From Brachionus koreanus (lineage: Eukaryota; Rotifera; Eurotatoria; Ploima; Brachionidae): a DNA stretch of 46,260 nucleotides. Positions 1 to 11,499 of this stretch are shown in pieces. Made by a program: the position numbers and the translations under genes. Under the pieces are notes generated by a model. It searched no databases. It was given only the letters and a program-made list of their open reading frames with translations, and was not told the origin of the DNA. The stretch covers positions 376,138 through 422,397 of the forward strand of contig PJRA01000444.1 in the NCBI GenBank assembly GCA_016987375.1. The letters run 5' to 3'. Every line of letters begins with the position of its first letter. Positions within the stretch are counted from its first letter, which is position 1.

Positions 1-740
1 GTGTGAAAAGCTTGTTCAAAATTTTCAGCGCCCATTTGTTTGGTTACATGCATTCGAATTTGTTTGAAGTGTTGACGTTTGATAATAATGGGAAAGTTGC
101 CTCTGTTCATGAACTCGCCGATTGGACTAACTCCCAGAGCTTGTTGAATTGAATCAAGCCATCCTGTACAGCATCCATTGTAGCCGATTATTCGCGGCTT
201 TCCGTTCACAAACAAATCCTCTGGTGTAACTTGAGAGACAAAGTAAGAGTCCGAGTCGACTATGGCCACAAATTCTTTGTCAGTGTACAAATCGGAATAG
301 AAATTCGAGTATTGTGTCCTAGAGTATCCCATGTTTCGCCAATTGGAGCAGAATGTGGTGTCGCTAGGCATCTTTTCAAAGAATATCTTTGGATACGGAT
401 ATAAATGGGCCAAAACTGAGCCCATGCGGTGGTCCAGCTCGTTTTCGTCATCTAGCACAATCACCATGTCGCTATTGGTCCATGACTTGTGCGGCCAAAA
501 TATCATGTAGCTCAAATAGAATATGTTGTAGAACTCGAGCACACTGCCACTGTATCCTCTGCACAAAATTGTCACATCGGGCCACTCATCTACATTGCTG
601 ATTAAAAAATAGCCTTTTGAATTTAAATTTGAATGTATATTTGAAATCAAAATAACAAATACAATCAAACTAACAGTATAAAATATTTTGCTAAATTTTG
701 TTGATTCATAATAAAAATTTAATATATATTTTTTTATCAT
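1..740 (-). CDS. Type II membrane glycosyltransferase-like protein (5' part)
   Basis: An open frame reads from about 740 to the window edge, so the C-terminus is missing. Near the N-terminus a Lys-containing stretch is followed by a hydrophobic run (KIFYTVSLIVFVILI), the layout of a type II signal anchor. The lumenal part contains VIVLDDENELDHRMG, VAIVDSDSYFV and a Cys-Cys-containing NGCCTGW. Acidic Asp-Ser-Asp motifs like this bind the metal and nucleotide sugar in GT-A glycosyltransferases, so a Golgi transferase is plausible, but the family is not recognised with certainty. No ATG opens this frame. An ATG at 738-740 would fit if the seven-T run at 729-735 had one more base; otherwise the N-terminus is in an upstream exon, with an acceptor-like site at 771-780. 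Coding sequence is clearly richer in G+C than its surroundings. Confidence 0.7.
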   Translation of the reverse strand, partial: MIKKYILNFYYESTKFSKIFYTVSLIVFVILISNIHSNLNSKGYFLISNVDEWPDVTILCRGYSGSVLEFYNIFYLSYMIFWPHKSWTNSDMVIVLDDENELDHRMGSVLAHLYPYPKIFFEKMPSDTTFCSNWRNMGYSRTQYSNFYSDLYTDKEFVAIVDSDSYFVSQVTPEDLFVNGKPRIIGYNGCCTGWLDSIQQALGVSPIGEFMNRGNFPIIIKRQHFKQIRMHVTKQMGAENFEQAFH

Positions 741-770
741 TATTTGATAAGATTGAAAAAAAAACTCTAT

Positions 771-780
771 CTGTAATAAA
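771..780 (-). promoter_or_regulatory. Splice-acceptor-like site upstream of the first gene
   Basis: On the minus strand this reads TTTATTACAG, about 30 bases before the candidate ATG at 738-740. It could end a 5'-UTR intron or be a trans-splice acceptor. Similar sites precede the starts at 38000 and 45029. Confidence 0.3.
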
Positions 781-2144
781 TTAATTATAGTTTTAAGCAA
801 ATTAGAAGGAAAAAAATGAAAAAATTTTTTTCAAATTGACTTGGATTTGAATTGGCTAGTTCTTCAACGAGCTTATCTTAAGATAGCTTTTTTTTTGCAT
901 GAAAAGTTTTTCAACATTGTCGTTGCTAATTTTATGCAAGCCAAAATAGTTACAAGTTTAAAAATACTTTGGTAAATCTTATAATTCTGCTTATCATACA
1001 TGATATTATAGAATTTTCCGAAAATAAAAATAAAATAAAAATTTTAAATTTGGAAAAATCTTTCAATTTAATTTCGTTTAAAAAGAAAATAGCGCATAAG
1101 CCAATAAAAATAAAATCAAGTATAAAGAATTAGTCATTAAAGCATAAAAAAATTAAACTTTTTTACTTTAAAATACTCAATATTGGTACAATATCAGCAT
1201 TTGAAAATTTTTATTTTTCCAATATTAAATTTAATTGAAACATAGTTTGAAAAATTTCAATATGTATCTTTTAAAATTTCAACAAAAGTTGAACAAGGTG
1301 CATAATATGAAAATTTTTTGATATATTTGGATTGATTTTTCAAATGTCAATCCTAAAAAATGTATGACATATGACACAAACAAAAAGTGAAATTAATACT
1401 TTGAATCAAGATGTTCGAGGCAAAAATAGGAATCAAAAGACACATGAGAAGATGTAAACCAACACAAAATTTTACCAAAATTTTTATTTTTTTCCATTAT
1501 ATAATTATATAATTTTAAAAAATAAAATGGTGAAAAAAATTTTTTTTTTCAATTTCAAGGCTAATCAATAGGCTAGTGCCCTTGTCTAATACACTGATTA
1601 ACACTTCATTTATTTAAATTGTATATAACATTTATTTAAAACTTCATTTATTTAAAACATTAAATACTTAAAAATAAAATAGATGTTTTGACTAATTTAA
1701 AAATTAAACATTGAAAAATTTAAATCAAATATTTTAAATTTTTTAACAAAATCTGTAATCAAATTTAAATTATTGTAAATAGAATGCTTGAATGTAGTGA
1801 ATTTCAACATTGATCTCTTGATCACAAAGCTATTTATCAATCTTGAATAAAAAAATCTTAACGTTTTTTCTCCATTATTAGATTTTGCCATTGGTTCTAT
1901 TAAGTTTTCGCTATTTCTTAAATTATATCTTAAATTTCTTGAGTCATTTTTGTATAATTTGTTTTTTAAATTTTCAGGCGAATTATGATAGTAATTTTAT
2001 TTTTCCAAAAAGTTATTCACATCATTAATTAAATAAAAAATTAAATTAAAATCTTCCTCATCATTTCTAATCACTAGTTTTCATTTATTAGTAGAAGTAG
2101 TTACTGCGATATAGTGCTTAATACGAGTGCAAATATTTGCTTAG
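781..2144. other. AT-rich intergenic DNA
   Basis: Homopolymer-rich sequence with no supported gene. Around 1600-1660 the phrase CTTCATTTATTTAAA occurs twice. A short minus-strand frame at 1697-1891 vaguely resembles the last residues of a reverse transcriptase but is too weak to call. Confidence 0.6.
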
Positions 2145-3100
2145 CTATCTAGGCTTTTGAAGTCCTTGTGAGTTCTGCTTGAATATTTCTTTGTCAATTA
2201 TTGCCTTGAAACCATTTATTGTTCTTGCTGATATTGCTCCTTTTGGTAGCTTATTGCATGATTCAACAACTCTGCTTGTTAAAAATTGATAACGATGTTG
2301 TCCTTTTTTGCTAATCTCTCTTACAAGTTTATGATTATTTTCTCTTCTTAGATTAAGGTATAAACTATTTGCATAATTTATTCCTTTTTCAAAATTTATT
2401 GTCTCAAAACCATTTATTATTTTAAGCATCTGAATTATATCTTTCCTCAATCGTCGTTGTTCTAGACTCATCAAACCAAGGAGACTAAGTCTTTCTTCAT
2501 ATGGTTTATGCTATACTATTGATTATCTTCGTTGTACATTTTCGATTAGTTTGATGTCCGATTTTAATGAAGGTGACAAATTGCAAATTGGGTATTCTAA
2601 ATGAGGCCTTACAAGCGATGTATATAGAGCAATTAAAAGAGCTTTTGATTTGTCTTATGACTCTATTGGCTTTTGATACTGCAAACATGCATTTTTTTCT
2701 CCATTTAAGGATATTGGAAATAATTATGCCAAAATCTCTCTCTTCTAGTGTCTCTTTTAAAGTATAAGTTTCACTATGCTATCTAATATAATAATATATC
2801 AGCTATGATTCTTTTTTTCCTAAATACATCACCTTGCATTTCGTAAGGTTTAGCTCTATTGACCATTTTTCAGTCCAATCAGCTAGTATTTTCAAATCTT
2901 GATTTAAAATTGGGCATGCAAATTCGTGACTGCTTATGTCAATTATTTTTAGATCATCAGCATGTGACCAACATCGACATTTAAAATTTTTAGACTAGTT
3001 TGTGTTTGAATACCATATGATTCTAATTTTAACAGAAGCTTAGGATGAGATATCTTATCAAATGCTTTAGAGAAATCGGTGTAGATGACATCACTCTTTT
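2145..3100 (-). mobile_element. Relic of a non-LTR (LINE) retrotransposon, reverse transcriptase domain
   Basis: Read on the minus strand from about 3090, pieces of a Jockey/CR1-type reverse transcriptase appear in order. They are DFSKAFDKISHPKLLLKLES (catalytic palm motif with its Asp), ADDLKII (the usual F/YADD box, here HADD), LTKCKVMYLG, ALYTSLVRPHLEYP, KANRVIRQIKSSF and SLEQRRLRKDIIQMLKIING, ending with the typical FLTSRVVESCNKLP tail. Frameshifts separate several blocks. About 45 bases lie between the first motif and HADD where an intact enzyme has roughly 60 residues, including the SGVPQG motif, so an internal deletion removed part of the palm. The element is dead; its 5' half and endonuclease were not seen. 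Confidence 0.85.
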
Positions 3101-3927
3101 GCCGCTACCTATTTCACATGTCAATTTGTCTATTAAGTAGTGAAATGGGATTCTCAATTGATTTATTCTTAAAATAATTTCAAAGTTAAAGTCTAATTTT
3201 TTTTTTTGGTTATTTACACTGTAATTACGCATATCTTCATGGATTTGACTGTGGGTAAGATGACTAAGAACGAAATTTTGAAATAATTTATTGTATCTAT
3301 TTTCTAGCAATAAACTGTATGCTAATTCATTTGTTTAATTTTATTTTACTAAAAAATAAGTTAAGAAAAGTTTTTCGGTTAAGGCAGTTCCGAATAATAT
3401 CACCTTCTTTTCAGTCTTCATGATTTCAATTTAATTAAAAAAAATTTACTTATATAAATAAATGTATAAATGTACAATAAGAGAAGGAAAAAGATATTTA
3501 TATTGAATTAACTTTGTTAAATTAAATTTTGTTATCAGTTTGATTATTTTATTTATTTATTTATTTAATAAATGATTTCAGGTAAACTTCAGGCAACACA
3601 TGTCTGGAACTAAGATTGAAAAAATAAATATAAAAAAAGTACAAATTTGAGTAAAATACATTAAAAAAACAAAAATATTGACAGATATTGATTAAATAAT
3701 TAGAGTTTTTAACGGATAAATAGATCATTTAATAAAAAAAATTGAAAAATATTTGTGATTTGGCAGTTTAAAGGGTTAGTTATCAGTTTGATTAGTTTAG
3801 GATTGATCCAAAGGGAATTTTTTTGTACTATATGTTGTTTCTGTTGGAGCTTTGAAGAAAAAAGTCCTAGATTTACCCTGATTTGAGGGAAAACTAATTT
3901 CTTAAAGGTAAATACTTAAAACTTTTT
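3101..3927. other. AT-rich intergenic DNA
   Basis: No gene seen. A run of ATTT units lies near 3546-3566. The stretch 3381-3420 (AGTTCCGAATAATATCACC then CTTCTTTTCA) faintly resembles 15249-15290 and the R2 core; this may be a very old R2 copy. Confidence 0.4.
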
Positions 3928-4592
3928 ATTTTCATTTAAGATCAGACCCATAAGAATCATTAAGCTGTTTGATCAAAATGCAAAGTATACAAACAAGTAC
4001 CGGTGGTCGGCATAGATCTAAACAAGTATGCACACGCAGTATGACTTGCGTTCTTATTTGACAAAATGATTAATAAATCGATAAAGCATGAAATATTAAT
4101 TAAGTCATGTTGATAAGTCAATTCGGTTCTTTGAATTATTACTAAATTAAGAAACAATTGCCTCTGGTTAAAAATAATGTTTAACACGCGACATCATCTT
4201 TCACTCACCGCCTACATCAACCGAAAACTTTTAATCCCCCAAAATTTAATTCTCTTTAATTTAACAAAAAAAAACTGTCAATAAAAAATAGAAATATCCC
4301 AAAAAAATTAAATTTTGAAATTGCCTGATGTTGTGAGAAAAATAGAGATGACTGTTTACAGTAATAATTAAATGATTAGAAGTCAATGAAGCATTAAACT
4401 AGATTTGGAGAAATGCGATTCTAGTTAATTACCAATTGTTGTCTTGGAATTAAAACAAGCGAGACAAATTTTTAAAAAAAAAATTTTGTTTTCTTTCTCT
4501 GTTTATGTGAGAAGTGAACATTTTGTAAAGTCAGTCATCAGCATTATATTTTTTTACAACCCAACAACATATGTCATTTGTCTTGGAGCTTT
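3928..4592 (+). repeat. Repeat R1, copy 1
   Basis: About 660 bp, nearly identical to 12371-13170 (same strand) and 15442-16068 (opposite strand). Shared landmarks are AAACAAGTACCGGTGGTCGG, GCACACGCAGTATGACTTGC, CATCTTTCACTCACCGCC and CCAACAACATATGTCATTTG. All three copies diverge just after TGTCTTG. Copies 1 and 3 also share about 60 bp on the left (AGATCAGACCCATAAGAATC) that copy 2 lacks. No convincing coding frame, tRNA-like promoter box or terminal motif was found, so the class is unknown. This copy lies about 2 kb upstream of the SPRY/SOCS-box gene. Confidence 0.85.
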
Positions 4593-6212
4593 TTGAAATT
4601 TAAATTAATTTTTTTTCTATATGCAATTTTTTAATCTTTTTTTTGCAAAAAAATAAAATCTAATCAAAACAACAATATCACATTGGTTTTTTTCCAATTC
4701 AAATAATGGGTTTTTTTATTACCATTGAAAATTTAGATCAAAGATTCTATTTCCATCAGCGTTTAGATAAATAATTGAAAAATAGATTTAGACTTATTTA
4801 GATTTATTTAATTATATAAAATTAAAAAGTGAACAAATAAATTTTCTTCAATGTTGATCTGAGTTAAACAAATTATAGAAACTGATTTAAATAAAATTCA
4901 AGCAGGTTTCAAAGATATATTAGTGTCCACATTATGAAAGACCGATTAACAATTTCATTTAAATTTTTTTTTCTTCCTGAATTCTTCATGTCATTTTCAT
5001 ACAACGAGTCTAACTTCAGATTTTATACTTTTGCATTTATAAAATGATCATCTAAATACAATGTTATTTGTTGGTATAAGAAAAGCTTTGAAATAGTTGT
5101 CAATTTTTTACAAATGGTAATCGCAAGATAAAAAATTGTTTTATTATTTAAAAAAAAACTCAACAACTTTTAAAAGGGATGAAATAAAATTATATTTATA
5201 TCTTAATTGGTTATAAGCTAGTACTAATTGTCACGTCAAATATGCATTAAGCATACTAATCTTTTATTATGTGTTTTTACAACTAATTTTAACTAACAAT
5301 ACTATAAAAATCAAATCTAACTACTCTTTGTAGGTATCAAGCTCGATCTGAAACTTTGAACGAAAGAACTACAAGGCTTAATCTGCTGAAGCTCTTATTT
5401 GTATCACCTTTAGTCATATTATTTCCATAATTACTAAAACCCATGCATTTTTCTCAAGCGGCTGAAAGGAAGGACTAATCTCCATTCCAAACTACCCGGG
5501 TCTGAACCTAAAACAAAATTTTTGAGAATACATCTAGAAAAGAAATGGTCCAATTCACTGTCTCTAAACATCATAACAAATAAATTCTTGAATTAGATGA
5601 CTTTTCGATTATTGTTTCATTTTTTGAAAATGTTGAAACAAAAAATTCAAAACATGATTCTTAAAATCATCAAATATTTAAAAATGGGCAATAATTTAAC
5701 TTTGTAGAGATTAATGTAATGTAAACATGAGGGTTAAAACCGAGACTTATGTGTTTACCTAATAATAAATAAAATCTAAAAACTATTTTATAAATTTATT
5801 TCTAAATAAATTCGAGGAGAACCTCAGGCCAAAAGTTAGGTCTAGTTTGAGCTGTTGTTGTGCATGTCAGTGATTTTTGTTTTGACTGGAAAGAATTTGA
5901 TGTGTCTAAAAATTTTGTTGTGCAGTTTTTTTTGAAGATCTGATGATATTTTTTGCTGCCTTATACAACGATTGAATGAAGATAATTTTAGATGTAGTTT
6001 TTGAGCTGATATTTTAAAAAAGGTTTTTGAAACTAAAAAACTTATATAAATATTTTGTTAGTAAAAAAATAGTTGTATTTTTGACCACTTGAGCAAAATT
6101 AGCTTTCTTTAAATAAATTTATTAATTAAACCCAAACTTTAGAATAAAAAATAAGTGTTATCTTAAAATTTTATTTAATAAAACAATAAAAAAAAAAAAA
6201 ACTTTTGTCCAA
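4593..6212. other. AT-rich intergenic DNA with one R2 copy
   Basis: Apart from the R2 copy at 5340-5530, this holds only AT-rich sequence. Parts of 4740-4860 weakly resemble 13226-13300, which suggests that the duplicated block once extended through here. Confidence 0.4.
5340..5530 (+). repeat. Short retroposon R2, copy a
   Basis: Core GGCTGAAAGGAAGGACTAAT followed by CCATTCCAAACTACCCGGGT and CTGAACCTAAAAC, also found inverted at 11500-11640 and 12763-12969. The best-defined copy (12763-12969) ends in an A-tail in this sense and is flanked by a target-site duplication, so R2 is a SINE or a short LINE 3' end. Confidence 0.65.
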
Positions 6213-6602
6213 ATGTGACAAATTTTATGATGGAACAATATTTTATCAACAGCAGTCAGGCTTATCTAGATTCAAAATTGATCTCAACAAAACAGTAATC
6301 ATCGCACGTGTTGACCCATTCAATAATTGGACATATGTCAAATTATCGATTTATTGATTGGAGAATACGACTAATTTGCAAGCCAGACCAATCGAGTCTT
6401 ACTCAGCATTAAAACACCGCCTGTTTATGACAAAAAAAAATTATTAGTTGCTAGCAGTTTATTTAGCATAAGACGCGTACATATAAATAGAACGAGAATC
6501 GTTTGACAAAAAATATAAAATTAACAAAATCAATAATTTTATTTTGTGTTTCATATTCGTTGTTTTTGTGTGTGTGTGTGTCTGTGAGCGATTGTGTTAG
6601 AA
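6213..6602 (+). promoter_or_regulatory. Promoter and 5' UTR of the SPRY/SOCS-box gene
   Basis: A TATA box (TATAAATAG, 6482-6490) lies about 110 bases before the start codon. Upstream are homeodomain-like AT motifs (ATCGATTTATTGATTGG, near 6345-6361). The 5' UTR holds a TTTGACAAAAAA motif and a (TG)n run at about 6568-6583. Much of this block, including TATA box, TTTGACAAAAAA and the ATTGATT motif, recurs in the same order at 13751-14100. Confidence 0.65.
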
Positions 6603-7403
6603 ATGTTATTAGCAGCATTGAATAGACCCGTGGAACATTTGAACAAAATTCCAGTCATTCAGCTAAATTGCAAAAAGGAGTGTGCCGAACATATTCGAAT
6701 GGACTTGGACAATTTCAGCTCCAAGACGGACAAAGACCTGGTCTGCGTGCCCATGAAAAACTATCATTTGGTCAACTGGAACTGGTTGAAGAGCGCATCG
6801 GACAAACAGATGTACTCGAACGACTGCAAATCAGTGTGTCTTCATCCGTTCTGTGTCGGTTGCTTCAAGACAGACGGTGTTCGCATGGAGCAAGCGCTCA
6901 AGCGCAATGCGTTCACCTACTGGCAGGTCGAGATCAGCCAAGAGGCTTTGAGTGGCACGAGCACAATGATCGGCATCGGCAAAGCTAGCAAAAATCTCAG
7001 CTCGATTGGATACTTGAATTTGATCGGATCGGACGAAATCAGCTGGGGCTTGTCGACTAGAGGTCTTCTGTGGCACAACAACAAGCATGTTCAATATTGT
7101 GAAGCCATTCAAGACTCCGAGTCCGTTAGAATTGGCTGTTTGTTTGACGGATTCAGTGGTAGACTGTCGTTTTTCGTCAACGATAAATACATGGGTCTCG
7201 CTTTTGACAATATAAACATGGACGAGCCTATTTATCCAATGGTAACGTCAACTGTTAGCAAAAGTCTCTTCAAGCTGACACATGTATTCGAGAGCTTTCC
7301 CAGCTTACAAGAAATTTGCAAATCAACCATCAATAGAAACACTGACTTGTTTCAATTTGTTCAACTACCAAGGCATTTGGTTAATTTATTGGGAAATTAT
7401 TAA
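6603..7403 (+). CDS. SPRY domain / SOCS-box protein, SPSB3-like
   Basis: A single-exon gene of 266 residues, starting at the ATG at 6603; the upstream GTG is not a likely start. Residues ~75-225 form an SPRY domain (YWQVEISQEALSGTSTMIGI, SWGLSTRGLLWHN, GRLSFFVNDKYMGLAFD, YPMVTSTVSKS), closest in pattern to SPSB3. The C-terminal ~35 residues (PSLQEICKST, VQLPRHLVNLLGNY) match a SOCS box, which recruits elongin B/C and a cullin-RING ubiquitin ligase while SPRY selects the substrate. That role is family knowledge, and the substrate is unknown. The Cys-rich segment before SPRY (SVCLHPFCVGCF) is unusual. G+C is far above the surroundings. Missing introns could point to a retrocopy, but the TATA promoter and intact frame indicate a working gene. 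Polyadenylation signals AATAAA follow within 160 bp. Confidence 0.88.
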   Translation: MLLAALNRPVEHLNKIPVIQLNCKKECAEHIRMDLDNFSSKTDKDLVCVPMKNYHLVNWNWLKSASDKQMYSNDCKSVCLHPFCVGCFKTDGVRMEQALKRNAFTYWQVEISQEALSGTSTMIGIGKASKNLSSIGYLNLIGSDEISWGLSTRGLLWHNNKHVQYCEAIQDSESVRIGCLFDGFSGRLSFFVNDKYMGLAFDNINMDEPIYPMVTSTVSKSLFKLTHVFESFPSLQEICKSTINRNTDLFQFVQLPRHLVNLLGNY

Positions 7404-7521
7404 ATAAATTTGCTAGAATTTTTTTACCAACAAAAGAAACAGTAGTGCTAATTGAAATGGTCTCAATTTTTTTTTTTTTTAATTTTTTTCTTTGTCTGTA
7501 ATTTTTATTTAACATTTAATC

Positions 7522-7540
7522 GCGTGCAATCTAGTCATTA
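7522..7540 (+). promoter_or_regulatory. Conserved 3' element after the SPRY/SOCS-box gene
   Basis: The 19-mer GCGTGCAATCTAGTCATTA lies 119 bp after the stop codon, just before AAAATAAATTAAT. The identical 19-mer occurs at 14432-14450, downstream of the promoter-like duplicate. It is probably in the 3' UTR. Confidence 0.5.
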
Positions 7541-7559
7541 TTGTACACAAAAATAAATT

Positions 7560-9309
7560 AATTTTTGTTTTGTTTTAAATTGTAAAATTTTTAAATAAAA
7601 TTTAAAAAAAATGAAAAAAAAATTTTTTTTTATTTCTACCGACATTATCAAGTCTGTTTCTGAGCTGGTTGATGATATTTTTAAAGCAACCAACACTAAA
7701 AAATTGATAATTATGCTTCATTTTTCCATATATTTATCTAGTTTGGTAAAATATATCAAATAAGGAGGTTTTTAGAACTTATCACAGAAGCGGCTTAAAA
7801 AAATAAGCATGACTTTGTGTCTAAAAATTTTTTTAAAGTAATTTATTTATTTCAGTAAAACAGCTCAAGGTGATGATAAAAAGAAAATTTTACATTTAGT
7901 TCAGTAAATGAAGAAGTCACATGTTAAATATTATTTTCTCGTGATTTTATAAAAATTTTTGTTCAAAAAGAAAAATTTGTTGAAAAAAGACGAATAAAAT
8001 TTTTTTTTCATAATTTTGTAATTATTATTAATTTTTTTAATAATTAAAATTAAAATAAAGTTTTTTATTCTAATTGAAAAATACTTAATTCTCAAGTAGC
8101 AGGATTAAAATGATAAGGGTCAATTTATTGAAAGGATGTAATCATCGAACTTGAGTGAATGAGATTTAATGACAGAGAAAAAAAAGTCTCTAGCATGCAA
8201 ATACATATTGTTTTTAATTTAAAGTAGTCAATTATTGAAAAGCAAACATTGTTTTTCAAGTGGTATTATCATTATTAATTTGAAGAATTGGAAAAAGTCA
8301 GCCATAAGCTTAGTTCAAGTACTCTTGAAACTAAATGTGATAAGCAACTGACTGATCGATCAATTACTCAATGATACATTTAATTAGGTTTTATTTTTTT
8401 TTAACTGGAAAAATTAATTTAAAATTGCTTAAAAACTTAGAGACACGAATCAGTTATTTAATTGTCAAATTGATCATTGATGCAGATAAACAAAAAATGA
8501 AATCATTGATTTGGAACAAAGAGAAATGATTTTAACTGTTAACTTTTTTTTTTTTTTAAATTTGAAATTGAAAGGTTTTAAAGAGAAAATATCAGCAAAG
8601 CGGCATCTTCAAAAATAAAAGTTGATGCCAGCGCTTGTTTAATTAAAAGATAATTTAATTTAATATTTTAGTTTTTTTTTAATGGTAAAATTAAATGAAT
8701 TGTTAAAATTAAAACAATTGTCGGTATTTTTGGAAAGCAACATGCAACTCAAATAGTCAAACATGTGACGACAAACTCACCAGGCTATGACTAACCTCAA
8801 TTTAATATTTACACACACACACACTCTCTTTCTCTTTTTCTACTTCTTGTTTCTTTTTCTAATAGAAAGTCTTTTTGCTGAATGAATTATCGATCGATCA
8901 TATTGATTATCACTAAATTTGAGAGCATATGTCCCCACTTTTGTTCTTCTTCCTCCTCTGTGAATGTTGATGTTGTTTTGTTTAGTTTGTCAAATGAGGT
9001 CAATGTTGATTTTCATCTTGATGTTTATTAATACTAGCACCATACGGTTCCATTATTATCATCAATTTATTTTAAATTAAAAAATAGTAATTTGAATAAA
9101 GACTTCTGCCAGTGTTTTATTTTTTAGAAAAATTAATCCAAAAGCAAATATCAAGTGACAATAGAATTTAAATGGAGCAGAAAATTTAACTTAATCTGAT
9201 ATCTTAATTAAATGACTTTTTTTGCGAGTACTAATTGGTTTATTGCAACGCATAAATGCGTAAAACTGACAATCGATTATGTGCAAATGATATAATGAAA
9301 GTATTTGTC
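7560..9309. other. AT-rich intergenic DNA
   Basis: No gene supported. Contains an (AC)n run at about 8811-8823 followed by a pyrimidine-rich stretch. The part next to 9310 may belong to the LINE relic. Confidence 0.5.
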
Positions 9310-9530
9310 TTAAAAAATATAACTAGATTGAGCTTCCACTGCATCCACTCCCAACTTATACCAGCTATTTACTACACGGTTTGTGAAAAATTGGTATCTT
9401 TTGGTACAATTTTTGATTATTTCTCTTTTAATTTTGTATGGATGACCTCTTGTTATTCTGCTCGAAAAAGTGAGTGTAGATTGCCATTTGATGTGACCAA
9501 TATTTCTTTTAACTTTAAACAATCGAATTA
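9310..9530 (-). mobile_element. LINE relic, C-terminal end of a reverse transcriptase ORF
   Basis: The minus-strand frame contains RITRGHPYKIKREIIKNC, then YQFFTNRVVNSWYKLG and VEAQSSYIF. This is the standard last segment of Jockey/CR1-like ORFs (RGHxxKL ... FFxxRVVxxWNxLP). Only this fragment is preserved. It differs from the relic at 2145-3100, so it is a separate insertion. Confidence 0.75.
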
Positions 9531-9980
9531 ACTAATTCAGTATTAAAAATTTAAATATAATTTACTTAATATAAACTTTATAAAAAACAAAAATTTTTTA
9601 TTCATTTATTTATTTGAAATTTTATCTAAAATATATAGTGGATATTAGGCTTTTGTGGTTTGGGCAAGTCCCGGGAATTTCCCAAATCTATTTTTCTATA
9701 AATTTGGAAATTTGACAAATTATTCAAATTTGCTATTGAAAGACAAAAATTACAGAAAAACTAAAATACTAATCAAGAAAATCGAGACGGAATCAGCATC
9801 TATTTGACAAATTGAAGCATTACATTCCAAATAATACTTTGATAAAAAAAATACACCAGAATACTTACACATGAGACTGAAAGAAAAGTCTAAGCAGCAT
9901 TGCTATCAAAAAATTTAAAAAAATTTGCAGATTTTGTTTATTTTTCTTTATTTTTCTGTTCCAGAATTTTACAGTCAAAA
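9531..9980. other. AT-rich intergenic DNA
   Basis: Nothing recognised. A small inverted motif, AAGTCCCGGGAATTTCCC, lies at about 9666-9683. Confidence 0.4.
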
Positions 9981-10085
9981 GCCATTTTTTTATACACTCC
10001 TCCCGCTTATGTGAAACAAAAGGTGTACATTCAGGCTCTTGAAAGCAAAGAAAATGAAATTCTAGTCGAAGAGAGAGAAAAATAG
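9965..10085 (+). CDS. Candidate terminal exon, unknown protein
   Basis: After a pyrimidine-rich acceptor-like TTTTTCTGTTCCAG, an open frame encodes AIFLYTPPAYVKQKVYIQAL followed by a charged, Glu-rich end (ENEILVEEREK, stop at 10083-10085). It looks like the last exon of a gene with a charged helical tail, but no upstream exon was found and the family is not recognised. The same coding stretch, with the same stop, is repeated at 17188-17289 right after an assembly gap, so one copy may be complete inside the gap. Confidence 0.25.
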
Positions 10086-10584
10086 ACTAAAAAAAATTAA
10101 AAATTAAAGTAAAAAAAAATTTTTTTTCTTAAAGTTGCTCTTTAAATAATTAAATATTTATTTTTGTAAATATCAAAAAAATTCGCTGATTTTTTAAATT
10201 TTAAAATTTCAGCTAAAAATAAATAAACTTTTATTTTTAATGCTTCTCATTGTCAAGTTAATTATTTAAGGTTTATTAAGTTTACAATTTGAAAATAAGA
10301 ACAAAATAGAGACGAACATGACATGATTAAATAGGAAAATTAAACAATCAATTGAGCATTTATTTATTGTAAAATTTTTTTTATTTAAATATTTACACAA
10401 TCTTCATAATCATATTTGATCATTGCATGCTCTATATCAATGTTTATATTTTGACATGACTAATTTTATAAGCCTTTAAGTGTGATTGTTTATCATGCAA
10501 ATTCAGTTCTAAACAGGAAACTTTAATCAAAGCAAAAATTTTCACTCTTCTTATTCTTAAATCCATTTTTTTCAGTTATTTTAA
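9981..10584 (+). repeat. Long direct duplication, copy 1
   Basis: From AGCCATTTTTTTATACACTC onward this is almost base-for-base the same as 17188-17730, and a weaker match continues to about 10584 / 17805. Even long homopolymers agree, so the duplication is very recent or is an assembly artefact. The second copy starts just 14 bases after a gap of N. Confidence 0.85.
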
Positions 10585-11499
10585 TGAAAAAAATTTTTTT
10601 TATTTTTTGAAAATTGCTTCAATTGAAAATTCCACCAAAAAATGTATTGATAGCCCAAAGCAAAACAAACTCACAGATCCTTGTAATTTAAAACCTAGTA
10701 AAAATAAACTGCTGAATTTGAGCACATGTCATGTAACGGCTAGCTTTGATTGAAACATTTCAGATCAGATCAAAAAAGATTAAAAATAGAAAATAAAAGC
10801 CACTTGAAATAAACAATCGGCACAAAACACTTAATCAATAACCATAAACTATGAAATTTGTCATTTACTTTTTTTAGAACTTAATATGAGCTCATTAGTT
10901 TAAGACGTATGTCTTAATTAGTTTGGACGTTTAAAAAGCTCTTGAGAACTAAAAGAACCGAAAAAAGGCTAGATTTTAATTAAAATTTTGAATACTTAAT
11001 TAAATGTAAAACTTTAGCATTACATATTTATCATAAATGAAACAATTTAAACATTTTAAAAATCTTAAAATTTAAAAATTTTAAATCTAAGTTAGACAAT
11101 TAAATAACATGATTCTTTAGGTTCTGAACTAAATGGATATAAAAACTTGGTCTTTGGTTAGCAATATACATTGGCTTTAGAAATGGATACTGAATCGGAT
11201 AGATAGATGTCCTTTTCTATTCTAGTGGATATTGGTGAAGCTTTCTTCTCCCTTTCAGTGACTTTTTTGATCAACAACTTTGAATTTAAACAAAGGTTAC
11301 TGCATCTCTTTTATTACCCAGTCGAAACAAGTGCCTCTTTTTTTTTGATAGAACGAGTTAAAACCATTTGATTTGTTCTGTATAGATATTATGAAGTATT
11401 TCTACCTTCAGTCGATTTGGAACCCTCTTCCTCTATTTGTTTGACTAATATTTGATTGAAAAAAAAATAAAAATGCTAATAAAACTAGTTTAATTTTTT
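10585..11499. other. AT-rich intergenic DNA
   Basis: No gene, RNA or repeat supported. Confidence 0.4.

Noticed and set aside
3960..4187. Minus-strand open frame inside R1, also present at 12313-12570
   Set aside because: It is shared only because R1 itself is nearly identical; it is broken in copy 3 by the ~45 bp deletion and has no recognisable domain.
8811..8850. CA/CT-rich stretch considered as a regulatory element
   Set aside because: A simple microsatellite explains it and there is no gene next to it.
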